Source: CAYMUR01 sp964393615 (lineage in GTDB: Bacteria; Planctomycetota; Planctomycetia; Pirellulales; Pirellulaceae). Taken from it: DNA of 26,761 bases. Below are positions 8,069 to 16,800 of the stretch, in pieces. Location: positions 1 through 26,761 of the forward strand of contig CAYMUR010000072.1 in assembly GCA_964393615.1 (NCBI GenBank), in the 5' to 3' direction. How positions within the stretch are numbered: the stretch's first letter is position 1; each line of letters opens with the position of its first letter. The notes under the pieces were generated by a model that saw only the letters and a list, made by a program, of their open reading frames with translations, had not been told where the DNA came from and did no database searches. Made by a program: the position numbers and the translations under genes.

Positions 8069-10102
8069 TCAGTGAACACGCTGACCGGGTAGTGCGCCTT
8101 CGTCCGCGCTGAGCATAAAGACATCGCTACCGCCTGGCCCAGATGCCAAAATCATTCCTTCACTGACACCAAATTTCATTTTTCGTGGTGCGAGATTGGC
8201 AGCCATGACTACCAGACGACCGACGAGTACTTCAGGTGCAATCGCCTCTTTGATGCCGGCAAAAACTGTTCGTTGTTCGTCACCACCAAGGCTCAAGGTT
8301 AATTTTAAAAGTTTCCGAGCGTCTGGCACGTCTTCGGCAGCTACGACACGGGCGATCCTCAAATCGATCTTGATAAAATCATCGAAATTGATTTCTTCGC
8401 ACAAAGGTTCTTCTTGTAGTGGCGCAGCACTGTCGCTGTAGGTGCTGGGAGCGTTGCTATCGGGTTGTTTACTGTCTTCGATCATGGCTTCCATATCCTT
8501 CAATTCAACGCGTGATAATAAGTGTTTGAAAGGTTTCACTGGGGTGCCAACAAGCGGCTGCTGTGACTGGTCCCAGTGGTCGATTGGGGCAGATAGTAAT
8601 TCGGCTGTTTGCGTGGCCAGTTTGGGCAGGACAGGTGTAAGATAAATGACAATCTGTCGAAATAAATTGAGTGCGACCGTACAGACATCCTGTAACTGCT
8701 GTGTAGCAGTGGGATCTTTACGAAGATTCCATGGTTGTTGGTTTTCGACATAGGGATTTGCACGATCTGCCAGATCCATGATCAGCCGCATGGCACGATT
8801 AAAATCACCAGTTTCGTAAGCATTGGCAATTTCTGTTCCCACTGCTGCGCCGTGTTGGAACAGACCACCATCGTCAGGATAAGTAGTGGACAAACCTGAC
8901 TCTTTTACGAACCGTGCTGTTCGGCTTGCCAGGTTGACAACTTTGCCGACCATATCGGAATTAATCTTACTGACAAACTCGGGTAAACTTAAATCCAGGT
9001 CATCGACCCGAGGTCCTAGCTTGGAAGCATAAAAATAACGCAAGTAGGAGGGATTCAGGTGTTGCAGGTAGGTTGCTGCGCGGACAAAAGTGCCCTTGCT
9101 TTTGGACATTTTTTCACCGTCAACGGTCAAGAACCCATGGATATGAACCTTGGTCGGAAGCTGCCAGCCAATGGTTTTCAACATGGTTGGCCAAAAGAGA
9201 CAGTGAAAGTATTGAATGTCTTTGCCGATAAAATGATGGATTTCTGTGTCCTTGCTATTCCACCAATCTTCTAGTTTTTCGCCATGCGTGTTGCACCACT
9301 GTTGTGTGGACGCCACGTAGCCAATCGGTGCATCAAACCAGACATACCAGTAGTGCTGGCCGTCAGTGCCTGGGATGTCGAATCCGAAGTAGGGAGCAGG
9401 TCGTGAGACATCCCAGTCTCTTAGTGGTTCGTTTAAAAAATGTCCTTTCAGATAGTTAGCAACTTCGCTCTGCAGATGGCCACCCGATTGTGTCCACTCT
9501 TCGAGAAATTCATGTCGTGCCTCGATCTTTACAAAGAAATGATCAGCCTCACCTCGCACAGGTGGTTTTCCACTAGTTGTACTGATCGGATCTACCAAGT
9601 CGATTGCAGCATAAGTGGCACCGCATTTGTCACAGTTGTCTCCGTATTGGTTGGATGCCTGACACTTGGGACAGGTTCCTTGTACAAAACGATCAGGTAG
9701 TGATTCGCCACTTTCGGCATCGAATAATTCGGTGACTTTGCGGCGTTCGACAAGATCCTCGTTTTCCAAAGCTTGCCATACTTGCAGGCAGAGGGCACGA
9801 TTTTCCGGGCTATGCGTGCTACCATAATTGTCAAAATTAATATCGAAGCCGGCAAAATCGGTTTGGTGCTGATCGCTCATCTCGCCAATAAATTCAGCCT
9901 CACTACAATGACGCTGGCGAGCGCTTTTCATGATCGCCGTACCGTGCGTATCATCCGCACAAATGTAAATGCACCGCTGGCCACGCAATTTTTGAAAACG
10001 TACCCAAATATCAGTTTGGATGTATTCCACTAAATGACCAATGTGAATGGGGCCATTGGCGTATGGTAGGGCGGCGGTCACCAGAATTTGACGTGTGGTC
10101 AT
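8069..10102 (-). CDS. metG: Methionine--tRNA ligase, long form with C-terminal tRNA-binding domain
   Basis: MetRS joins methionine to tRNA-Met and initiator tRNA using ATP. The ATG at 10102 gives 677 residues, the length of E. coli MetG. A TTG at 10150 would add 16 residues and is less likely. The class I signatures are HIGH at 20-23 (PIHIGHLVEY) and KMSKS at 331-335. A four-Cys zinc knuckle is at 144/147/157/160 (CPKC and CDKC). The helical anticodon-binding domain follows. Residues from about 575 form an EMAP/Arc1p-like OB-fold (IDLRIARVVAAEDVPDARKL, MKFGVSEGMILA) that dimerises and binds tRNA. All key residues are present. The gene lies upstream of the alpha/beta hydrolase on the same strand. 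Confidence 0.97.
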   Translation of the reverse strand: MTTRQILVTAALPYANGPIHIGHLVEYIQTDIWVRFQKLRGQRCIYICADDTHGTAIMKSARQRHCSEAEFIGEMSDQHQTDFAGFDINFDNYGSTHSPENRALCLQVWQALENEDLVERRKVTELFDAESGESLPDRFVQGTCPKCQASNQYGDNCDKCGATYAAIDLVDPISTTSGKPPVRGEADHFFVKIEARHEFLEEWTQSGGHLQSEVANYLKGHFLNEPLRDWDVSRPAPYFGFDIPGTDGQHYWYVWFDAPIGYVASTQQWCNTHGEKLEDWWNSKDTEIHHFIGKDIQYFHCLFWPTMLKTIGWQLPTKVHIHGFLTVDGEKMSKSKGTFVRAATYLQHLNPSYLRYFYASKLGPRVDDLDLSLPEFVSKINSDMVGKVVNLASRTARFVKESGLSTTYPDDGGLFQHGAAVGTEIANAYETGDFNRAMRLIMDLADRANPYVENQQPWNLRKDPTATQQLQDVCTVALNLFRQIVIYLTPVLPKLATQTAELLSAPIDHWDQSQQPLVGTPVKPFKHLLSRVELKDMEAMIEDSKQPDSNAPSTYSDSAAPLQEEPLCEEINFDDFIKIDLRIARVVAAEDVPDARKLLKLTLSLGGDEQRTVFAGIKEAIAPEVLVGRLVVMAANLAPRKMKFGVSEGMILASGPGGSDVFMLSADEGALPGQRVH

Positions 10103-10174
10103 AGAAAGAATGTCTTCAATGCGTAACGATCGGGCAATAGCTGCGGACAACCAAATTAAACGGTTTAAGGATTT

Positions 10175-10196
10175 CTATCGTTGTCATCAACGATAG
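10175..10196. promoter_or_regulatory. Perfect 9-bp hairpin upstream of metG
   Basis: CTATCGTTG pairs with CAACGATAG around the loop TCAT. It lies 73 bases upstream of the metG ATG, on the side where the metG leader RNA would start. No T-run follows on either strand, so it is not a standard terminator. It could be a leader structure for metG or a protein binding site. Confidence 0.4.
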
Positions 10197-10205
10197 GGTG
10201 GGTGG

Positions 10206-10532
10206 TTAGTCCAGTACGGGTCGTTCTAAGGCAAGAACTTTCATAAGGTTCTCGGAGCGAAGCATTGTAGCCCAGCATGACGTTTGGGGCGAGTGTGTGC
10301 TGTAGGGTGTTTCTGGATTCTGTGGCCAGTTACAAGAATCGAGGTGTATTTCCGGATACAGGGCTCGCCTGAGCCGGACATACCATTCACGACATGCCAA
10401 CAGTGTGGTTGAAACGTCGTGTGTAAAATCATGGAATTCACGATGCTTCTGTCCAAAAAACACCCAGGTTTGGGCGCGCCTGGGGACCGAGTTGTCAGCG
10501 TGATTTTTCAGACGGCGGGTTTCCGTACTCAA
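10206..10532 (-). CDS. Doubtful ORF, 108 aa, possible gene remnant
   Basis: This open frame lies upstream of metG on the same strand, and its stop is about 100 bases before the metG ATG. Its only upstream start is TTG at 10532, with no ribosome site. The sequence has a protein-like middle (EFHDFTHDVSTTLLACREWYV, about residues 32-52) with helix-like spacing. The remainder, rich in Pro, Ser, Thr and Trp, looks poor. It could be a small unknown protein, the remnant of a longer gene or chance. I list it because no other gene occupies this stretch. Confidence 0.25.
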   Translation of the reverse strand: MSTETRRLKNHADNSVPRRAQTWVFFGQKHREFHDFTHDVSTTLLACREWYVRLRRALYPEIHLDSCNWPQNPETPYSTHSPQTSCWATMLRSENLMKVLALERPVLD

Positions 10533-10711
10533 TTTGACGACATGGTCCGAGTCAGCAGAGTTCTGTTGGTAGGCAGATCACATTCCCTAAATAGTGGAAA
10601 TAAAACATTTTACGCATCTGCCCGGGCTTGATATGAAATTTGTTTCCATTTTTCCTGCCTGCACTATACGAAAATCTAGCGGTAATCATTGATTCAAGGC
10701 TTTGGATTTGT

Positions 10712-10818
10712 TGCTTGCGACGAACATTGCAAGCATGGTGTTAGTGAATTGACCTTGTCATAGATGGCAAAACGAAGGAGCATTTTGCATTGCCAGTGAC
10801 GACCATGTCAATGACAAG
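10712..10818 (+). promoter_or_regulatory. Cluster of inverted repeats, possible structured RNA
   Basis: TGCTTGC (10712-10718) pairs with GCAAGCA (10729-10735). CTTGTCAT (10754-10761) pairs with ATGACAAG (10811-10818). Inside the latter, TGGCAA (10765-10770) can pair with TTGCCA (10790-10795), or GCAAAA (10767-10772) with TTTTGC (10783-10788), but not both. The cluster ends about 200 bases upstream of the gene at 11017. It could be a leader structure, a small RNA or chance. Confidence 0.3.
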
Positions 10819-11002
10819 CAAATCCTGCCCTTAGATAAGTCGCAATCTAGCAAGAGAAAGTGACGAACTAAGGTTGTTTGTTACGCCACCGTGAGCGTAT
10901 TGGAACTGACTCAGGGAACATGTCGTCCATCAGGTCCTAGTAGAACCTACGAATGATGTGATTTCCGTTCGTCATTGCGTGAACGATTGGCAAAATGTTT
11001 CC

Positions 11003-11009
11003 AAGGAGG
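11003..11009 (+). promoter_or_regulatory. Strong ribosome binding site that fixes the start at 11017
   Basis: AAGGAGG followed by a 7-base spacer to ATG at 11017. This is one of the best Shine-Dalgarno sites in the window. It shows that the longer frame from a TTG at 10975 is not the real start. Confidence 0.8.
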
Positions 11010-11016
11010 GGAAATA

Positions 11017-12348
11017 ATGATGACGCTTCCAGCGCTTCTCGTGGTGACCTTGTGGACCGCGGCCGGTGAAACGGCTTTATTGGAATTTTCTGCGCCTTGG
11101 TGTGCACCATGTCGAGCGCTGGCACCAGTGGTTTCGTATCTTGAATCGGAGGGTTATCCGGTTTGTAGAATCGATATTGATCAGAACCCTGAATCAGCAC
11201 AGCAATATGGTGTGGGAGCGATTCCATGTTTTATCATGCTAGTTGATGGACGGGAGGTGGATCGGGTTACAGGATCTGCTAATTATGATCAACTGCGTCA
11301 AATGCTTGCCAAGGCAGCGCCGGGGACTGCCAAGCCACATTCGATGGGTTCTCAGGCCTCTTCTCTTTTGTTAACAACTGGTTCAAATCGCCAGCGACCA
11401 TCGGCATTGCCAGTCCAGTATGTCAAACCGGTTCAGGCCCCCAACGGAATGGTGTCTGAGTTACTGGCGTCAACGGTTCGCATTCGAGTGGCTGACGCCG
11501 ATGGTGCTTCGTATGGATCCGGTACGATCATCGACGTGCATCAACGGGAAGCCTTGGTGTTGACTTGCGGCCACCTGTTTCGTGACTCGGCAGGCCGGGG
11601 AGAAATTACAGTGGATTTGTTTGTAGGTGGCCAGTCCCATTCGGCACCCGCCCAGTTGGTGCGATACGACTTGGACCGTGATTTAGGACTGGTAAGCTTT
11701 CAGCCGGGCGTTCGAGTACAACCGATCAGGGTGGCTTCTCGAGATCGTCAACTTCAAATGGGTGAGGCAGCATGGGTCACAGGCTGCGACCGTGGCGGTG
11801 GCCCAGCGTGGGCTGAGACTCGCATTGTTTCGATCGACAAGTATCTGGGCCCACCTAATATTCAGGTAGTGGGACAGCCTCCCGATGGTCGTAGCGGCGG
11901 AGGTTTGTTTACCACTGATGGGCAGTTAATAGGAGTATGCAACGCCGCGGATCCGGCTGACAAGCAAGGTCTCTATGCAGCTCTGCCGGCCATTCAGGGT
12001 GAATTGGACCAAGCGGGTTTGAGCTTTGTTTATCAGCTGAATCGGAAAAAGTCAGCCACCAGCCTGGCTGCGGAAGTTGCACAAGCTGTGACACCGGAAC
12101 CGACAAGTGCAGCAACATTACATGATGCCGAGGTAATTTGTATCGTCCGTCCCAAAAACAAATCGAAAAAGAGCGAAGTGTTTGTCTTGGAAAGCGTGTC
12201 CCCGGGTCTGATCGAGCAGCTTGCATTGGAGGTGAACCGCAGGAAATCGGTTGATGTTTCCTTACCGCTGATGCAGCAGGCTAGCCCTTTGAATAGCCAA
12301 TTGAAAGAGCCACAGAATGTTATTCGAGGCCAGTCACCGCGGCGGTGA
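11017..12348 (+). CDS. Exported thioredoxin-like domain fused to trypsin-like serine protease
   Basis: The protein has 443 residues. Residues 1-17 (MMTLPALLVVTLWTAAG) look like a signal peptide or membrane anchor. A thioredoxin-like domain follows at about 18-100 with the redox motif WCAPC at 28-32 and the cis-Pro segment GAIPCF at 67-72. It lacks the first strand and helix of standard thioredoxin. After a Ser/Pro linker, a chymotrypsin-fold domain at about 147-335 has the full triad: His186 (TCGHLF), Asp222 (DRDLGLV) and Ser293 (GRSGGGLF). The last 100 residues are unassigned and polar. The combination suggests a periplasmic enzyme for disulfide handling coupled to protein cleavage or quality control; this is inferred. 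It is a single-gene unit converging on the site-2 protease gene. Confidence 0.88.
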   Translation: MMTLPALLVVTLWTAAGETALLEFSAPWCAPCRALAPVVSYLESEGYPVCRIDIDQNPESAQQYGVGAIPCFIMLVDGREVDRVTGSANYDQLRQMLAKAAPGTAKPHSMGSQASSLLLTTGSNRQRPSALPVQYVKPVQAPNGMVSELLASTVRIRVADADGASYGSGTIIDVHQREALVLTCGHLFRDSAGRGEITVDLFVGGQSHSAPAQLVRYDLDRDLGLVSFQPGVRVQPIRVASRDRQLQMGEAAWVTGCDRGGGPAWAETRIVSIDKYLGPPNIQVVGQPPDGRSGGGLFTTDGQLIGVCNAADPADKQGLYAALPAIQGELDQAGLSFVYQLNRKKSATSLAAEVAQAVTPEPTSAATLHDAEVICIVRPKNKSKKSEVFVLESVSPGLIEQLALEVNRRKSVDVSLPLMQQASPLNSQLKEPQNVIRGQSPRR

Positions 12349-12511
12349 ATGAGTCGTCGAAAACCAAAGACTGTTTTGAGTTTGGAATCGTTGAGAGATT
12401 GAACGTTTCTTATCGGGGAACGTTGGCGTGCCAGTTTGATTCAGGTTTTGTCTGCTGCAGCATTCCGCGCAGTGTTATCCTGTCAAACAAATAAAAGAGA
12501 TCAAATCTTGC

Positions 12512-13684
12512 TCAAATGCCTATAAATTGCATTCCGAACGGTGGAAAACAGAGTATTGGAATGAGAAGCGACGTTACTCCGATCATGATGCGCAGCGGCC
12601 CAAGACTCATCTGGTCATTGGAGGTTGGAGGATGGTCCGTACCAATGAGTACGATGATTAACAGCATGAGAAACCAAATGTAGGCTTCTGCGAATACGAT
12701 AAACAGGATGGCTGCCAATAAGAATGCCCGTGCGATCCAATGCGCTCGCTTGCCAAACAAGGTGTAGATGACGTGCCCACCGTCCAATTGGCTGATTGGC
12801 AGCATATTAAGACCGGTGATCAATAACCCTACCCAACCTGCCATAAAATAAGGATTGACTTGACCGATAGCGATGGTTTGTCCGAGCCAACTGTGGTGTG
12901 GACCGACATAGCCAGGAGGCTGTAAATAATTGAAAAGTAAGCGAACTAAAATGGGAATATCGAGCATCAGGGTGCCAGTTGGCGTCTCGGTTAAATCGAG
13001 TTGTTGGATGCCGATCCAAAGTACAGGGATAGCGACTACCAAGCCTGCCAGGGGGCCAGCTAGTCCAATGTCGAACAGTTGGCGACGATTGGCACGTAGT
13101 CCATCCATACCAATAACTGCTCCCATGGTACCCAACGGTGCAATGGGTAAAGGAATAAAATAAGGTAGACTGGCAGGGATGCGGTGGCGAATCGTGGCTA
13201 AGAAGTGTCCCATTTCATGAGCGAACATAATGGCCAGGACACACCCCATGTAGGCGATTCCCTGTTTCCAGTTGCGAATCACAACACGGCGACATGTCAT
13301 GGCAAAAGATTGGTTCGTGTCAGCTTGCAAGAAAGAGGGTTCTTGCCAGGAAAAATGAATGGGTTCCCAATTGGTAACGCCTGTGTAAAACGTCGACATA
13401 CAAGTCAAAACAAAGAGGATGACTGGCAGCCTGATGCGACGGCGACGCGAACGTAGATGCGCATCGGTTAAATAGGGATACTTCTGCAACTCGCGCGGTT
13501 GCGTTCTCGGTGTGTCTGGCGGAACGTTCGTACTGAGATCCCCTGTACTGAGATCCCCTGTACTGAGATCCCCTGTTGGACCGACGATTCCCGCGTGCGT
13601 TACCTGGATTTCCGGTGGCGGGTTGGTTGGAGGCAGGGATGTGTCCAAGGGCCGATCGTTATCGGACGAGGCGGCATTTTTCAT
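12512..13684 (-). CDS. Site-2 protease family membrane metallopeptidase (M50)
   Basis: Site-2 proteases cut proteins within the membrane, often to release transcription factors. This 390-residue protein has about six membrane segments. The zinc motif HEMGH is at 156-160 inside a helix (AIMFAHEMGHFLA), and the second metal/active motif NMLPISQLDGGH is at 293-304, with Asp301 as third ligand. A central FDIGLAGPLAGL at 205-216 is typical of the family. There is no PDZ domain, as in EGY-like and some cyanobacterial members. The first 60 residues are Pro/Thr-rich and include three exact repeats of TGDLS at 37-51. The neighbour downstream, converging, is another protease; whether they act together is unknown. 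The ATG at 13684 has no clear ribosome site. Confidence 0.92.
   Translation of the reverse strand: MKNAASSDNDRPLDTSLPPTNPPPEIQVTHAGIVGPTGDLSTGDLSTGDLSTNVPPDTPRTQPRELQKYPYLTDAHLRSRRRRIRLPVILFVLTCMSTFYTGVTNWEPIHFSWQEPSFLQADTNQSFAMTCRRVVIRNWKQGIAYMGCVLAIMFAHEMGHFLATIRHRIPASLPYFIPLPIAPLGTMGAVIGMDGLRANRRQLFDIGLAGPLAGLVVAIPVLWIGIQQLDLTETPTGTLMLDIPILVRLLFNYLQPPGYVGPHHSWLGQTIAIGQVNPYFMAGWVGLLITGLNMLPISQLDGGHVIYTLFGKRAHWIARAFLLAAILFIVFAEAYIWFLMLLIIVLIGTDHPPTSNDQMSLGPLRIMIGVTSLLIPILCFPPFGMQFIGI
13531..13575. repeat. Three perfect 15-bp tandem repeats inside the site-2 protease gene
   Basis: The unit TACTGAGATCCCCTG is repeated without any mismatch at 13531-13545, 13546-13560 and 13561-13575. On the coding minus strand it adds TGDLS in frame three times. 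Perfect identity at the DNA level points to recent slippage and to possible length variation between strains. Confidence 0.95.
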
Positions 13685-14091
13685 GCATCAAGCATAACAT
13701 ATTCAAGGCAGGTCAAACCATGCCGGAATCATCTTGTGTCGTGGAGAGTTTAACGATTCGCACCAACCTTTCCAGTAATCACGCGCTGCTCGATGCTAGT
13801 CTGTTAACAAGGTGATCGAGGCTTGTTGACGGCCTGGTTTCATAGAATACCTATTGTCCACCAGAAGACGAACAAATCGACTTATCTTTATAATAGAAAT
13901 AGTCGTTTGTCAGGAAATGTTGCTTGTCGGCAATGTCCTCAGCTGCGATCCAATTGTGATTGGGGTTTTCAGCAACCGATCTCGCTCTCACAAGAGAGTT
14001 GTCCGCATTATTTGTGGTTTATGGTACATTCCACTACGTCAGGAATTTTGATATGATTTTGAAAGATTAATACCAACACGGGAATTTTTTT
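13685..14091. other. Divergent promoter region between the site-2 protease and ABC genes
   Basis: There is no convincing gene in this 407-base gap. Two short hairpins are visible: CCAAT, TGTG, ATTGG at 13950-13963, followed by GGTTTTC, and CTCTC, ACAA, GAGAG at 13985-13998. An extended -10 candidate for the ABC genes is listed separately. Promoters for both divergent units are expected here. Confidence 0.5.
14049..14057 (+). promoter_or_regulatory. Extended -10 promoter candidate for the ABC operon
   Basis: TGATATGAT has the TGn extension and a -10 hexamer (TATGAT) one base from consensus. It is 34 bases before the ATG at 14092. The -35 region is poor, which extended -10 promoters tolerate. 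Confidence 0.35.
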
Positions 14092-15063
14092 ATGGCAGCA
14101 TCGAACAATGACGCCGTTGTGGTGACCAACAAGTTGACAAAGCAGTATGGGGAACTAACTGCTTTGGACGAATTGTCGATCGACGTCCACCGTGGTCAGA
14201 TCCTCGGGTTCATTGGTCCCAATGGTGCTGGCAAGACGACGGCGATCAAGATTCTGGTTGGGCAAGCTCGTCCGACGTCTGGTACTGCGTCCATTGCCGG
14301 GGCTGATTGCGTCCGCGACGTCAAACGTATTAAGCAACTTGTGGGTTATATGCCTGATACGTTTGGTATCTACGATAATATGCGTGTGCATGAATACCTT
14401 GACTTTTTCGGTGCGGCTTTTGCTATCCCGCGACGAGACCGCATCGTCCGTGTTGACGAAGTGATGGAGACGGCTGGTGCGACCCATATGCGAGACCGCT
14501 ACGTGGAAAGTCTTAGTCATGGCATGAAACAACGCGTGGCCATCGCCCGCACGTTATTACATGATCCCGAAGTTTTGATCCTAGACGAACCTGCCAATGG
14601 ACTCGATCCGCAGGCCCGCATCGAGATGCGAGAAATACTGTTGCAATTGGCAGATATGGGTAAAACGCTAATTGTTACAAGCCATATCCTGCCCGAATTG
14701 TCACGTATATGCAATCAAGTGGCCATTATCACTCACGGTCGGTTGCGGGCATTTGGGTCACTCGAAGAAATCATGAAGACAGTGGGCCAGAATCGTTTGA
14801 TTGAAATTCAATTAATCAATGCCTTGGATGTCGACAAAACCGTGGGCCTGGTGCGAGATCATGCTACACCAGTATCGCCAGTAACCGGCTCAAGTGCTGA
14901 ATTAACGGTCAGATATCGAACAAGTCAATCGGAAGAAGAGCTCAGCCAATTTCTTGCCCAGTTAGTATCCACTGGTATTGGAGTGGGTCAGTTTCGAGAA
15001 ATACCTGCGGATTTAGAAGATACGTTCTTGTCGATTACACGAGAAGAATCACCAACCCTATGA
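14092..15063 (+). CDS. ABC-2 type transporter, ATP-binding subunit
   Basis: This 323-residue cytoplasmic ATPase powers the membrane protein encoded next. Walker A GPNGAGKT is at 42-49, the signature LSHGMKQ at 141-147, Walker B VLILDEP at 161-167, the D-loop NGLDPQ follows, and the H-loop is His198 (TSHIL). The Q-loop region reads MPDTFG, with Asp near the usual Gln/Glu position. A C-terminal extension of about 90 residues after the nucleotide-binding domain is common in NatA/GldA-like drug, ion or polysaccharide exporters. The permease gene starts 40 bases after its stop, so the two form one transporter and probably one operon. The substrate is unknown. Confidence 0.95.
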   Translation: MAASNNDAVVVTNKLTKQYGELTALDELSIDVHRGQILGFIGPNGAGKTTAIKILVGQARPTSGTASIAGADCVRDVKRIKQLVGYMPDTFGIYDNMRVHEYLDFFGAAFAIPRRDRIVRVDEVMETAGATHMRDRYVESLSHGMKQRVAIARTLLHDPEVLILDEPANGLDPQARIEMREILLQLADMGKTLIVTSHILPELSRICNQVAIITHGRLRAFGSLEEIMKTVGQNRLIEIQLINALDVDKTVGLVRDHATPVSPVTGSSAELTVRYRTSQSEEELSQFLAQLVSTGIGVGQFREIPADLEDTFLSITREESPTL

Positions 15064-15103
15064 TTGTGGTTCGCTGCCTGACTCATAGATCGGTCGCATT
15101 ACT

Positions 15104-16765
15104 GTGAATAATCCTATCGTCCATCGTGAAGTTCTTGGATTTCTTCGTTCTTGGTGGGCGCCTGCCGTGCAGATTATCCCGGCTGTGGTCCTTGCTGCAT
15201 TAGTGCTTGTTCGTTGGCCAGCGGATGCGCAAATCAGTTTGGAAGGCAGTCAGGCGCGAGATGTTTTTCAGTTATTTGGATATGGTTCGCTGGCTTTGGT
15301 CATGTTATTAGTTCCGATTTTTCCTGCAACGACGCTTGTCCGTGAGCGACGACAGGGAACGTTGGCGTTACTGCTTAATTCCCCGATGTCGAACTGGTCA
15401 ATCTATGGTGGCAAGCTTTTGGGGTGTTTGTCGTGCGTTATTTTGCCATTGTTGATGAGCTTACCCGCGGCGGCAGCCTGTTATGCGATGACTGGTTTGG
15501 ATTTTTGGCAGCATTTGGGCAGTTTATATCTCGTTTTGTTCATGGCGACATTGCAATATGCAACGCTGGCATTACTAGTCAGTAGCATTGCAGCTACCAG
15601 TGATTCAGCTTTACGAATTACATTTGGCGTGATTTTGATGCTTGCCGTTGGAGCCTTGGCACCGTACCAACTGTTGCAGGCTCAACCTTCTGGTGTTTTG
15701 CTCGAGCTATCCAGGTGGATTCGGTCTTCTTCTCCGATACCGGCAATGATGGAAATCTTAGGCCAAGGTGATCTCGCGGCAAAAGGTCTGATCACGCAAC
15801 GTGGTGAACCGTTGCGTTTCACACTGTTGGCGGCAGTGAGTACTATTTATTTTGTGATACATGCCGCGATTCGTCTGAAACAGACGATGTTCGATCGTCC
15901 GCGTCCGCAAGGCGTGGTTACCCAGGAACGGAGTCAAGGTCAGCAATGGTTCCGTCGCTTCGTTTTCCTTATTGATCCTAACCGTCGTACTTCTTCCATT
16001 GGTAACTGGACACCTCCAGTATTGATCAAGGAATTTCGGAGTCGTCGTTTTGGACGCTCGCAATGGATGATTCGCCTGGTGGCTTTGTCGGCACTTGTTT
16101 CGTTACTGTTAACCTACATGGCAACGACAGGAACGCTGGTTTGGGGTGTAGAGACGATAGGTGGCATGATGGTCGTGTTGCAGGTTGCTCTTGTTTTGAT
16201 TCTGACACCGAGTTTGGCGGCGGGGTTGATTAGTTCGGAGCGTGAAGGAGGTGGCTGGACTTTGTTGATGATGACGCCTCTTTCTGCTGCGAGTATACTG
16301 CTTGGCAAGTTGCTTAGTGTGGCGACAACAGTTTTGATCGTGCTGTTGGCGACACTACCGGGTTATATGGTCATGATGGTGATCAAACCAGTTTTGCAGC
16401 AACAAGTAGTTTACGTGTTAATCAGCCTTGTCCTGACAGCTATTCTGGCAGTCACTCTGAGTGCTGTAGTGAGTAGTTTTTGTCAACGGACGGCTCCGGC
16501 TACGATCGCTTGTTACGGCTTGTTGATGTTCCTTCTCGTGATGCCAATGCTGTTCTGGTTCGGACGGGATGCGCCTTTTGGCCATTCCGTGGTGGAATCG
16601 GCATTGATGCTGAGTCCAGTAGCGGCCGCCTTAAACACGATGGAAGTGCCCGGTTTTGAGCACTATGATTTGTTACCGCAAAACTGGTGGATTGTGTCCA
16701 CCGTGGCTTTGTTTTGTGTGGCATTACTGGTATTTCAGACGTGGCGATTGACGCGACCCCAGTAA
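15104..16765 (+). CDS. ABC-2 type transporter, permease subunit
   Basis: This 553-residue membrane protein starts with GTG at 15104 and has about twelve hydrophobic segments. They form two similar halves, residues about 20-265 and 315-550, separated by a basic cytoplasmic loop (KQTMFDRPRPQG and on). Each half carries the ABC-2 pattern of a conserved cytoplasmic turn just before a helix pair: VRERRQGTLALLLNSPMS at about 83-100 and SEREGGGWTLLMMTPLS at about 379-395. It looks like an internal duplication, so one polypeptide could supply both halves of the channel. It pairs with the ATPase 40 bases upstream. The exported substrate cannot be read from the sequence. Confidence 0.93.
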   Translation: MNNPIVHREVLGFLRSWWAPAVQIIPAVVLAALVLVRWPADAQISLEGSQARDVFQLFGYGSLALVMLLVPIFPATTLVRERRQGTLALLLNSPMSNWSIYGGKLLGCLSCVILPLLMSLPAAAACYAMTGLDFWQHLGSLYLVLFMATLQYATLALLVSSIAATSDSALRITFGVILMLAVGALAPYQLLQAQPSGVLLELSRWIRSSSPIPAMMEILGQGDLAAKGLITQRGEPLRFTLLAAVSTIYFVIHAAIRLKQTMFDRPRPQGVVTQERSQGQQWFRRFVFLIDPNRRTSSIGNWTPPVLIKEFRSRRFGRSQWMIRLVALSALVSLLLTYMATTGTLVWGVETIGGMMVVLQVALVLILTPSLAAGLISSEREGGGWTLLMMTPLSAASILLGKLLSVATTVLIVLLATLPGYMVMMVIKPVLQQQVVYVLISLVLTAILAVTLSAVVSSFCQRTAPATIACYGLLMFLLVMPMLFWFGRDAPFGHSVVESALMLSPVAAALNTMEVPGFEHYDLLPQNWWIVSTVALFCVALLVFQTWRLTRPQ

Positions 16766-16800
16766 TTGGGGGATGTGCGTTTGTCACGAAGGAGATACTG

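Larger units (their letters stand above)
10103..11016. other. 914-base region between metG and the thioredoxin-protease gene
   Basis: This divergent gap holds at most one doubtful gene (10206-10532, minus). It contains a perfect 9-bp hairpin at 10175-10196 and a cluster of inverted repeats at 10712-10818, listed separately. A strong ribosome site for the gene at 11017 sits at its right end. No convincing promoter was recognised for either flanking gene; TATACG at 10665-10670 with TTTCCA sixteen bases upstream is only a weak match. Confidence 0.5.

Noticed and set aside
10419..10631. Plus-strand frame of 70 codons in the metG upstream gap
   Set aside because: No ribosome site, no motif, and it overlaps another doubtful frame on the opposite strand.
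13823..14056. Plus-strand frames in the divergent gap before the ABC operon
   Set aside because: Two overlapping frames of similar length, neither with a ribosome site, and the end lies over the probable promoter.
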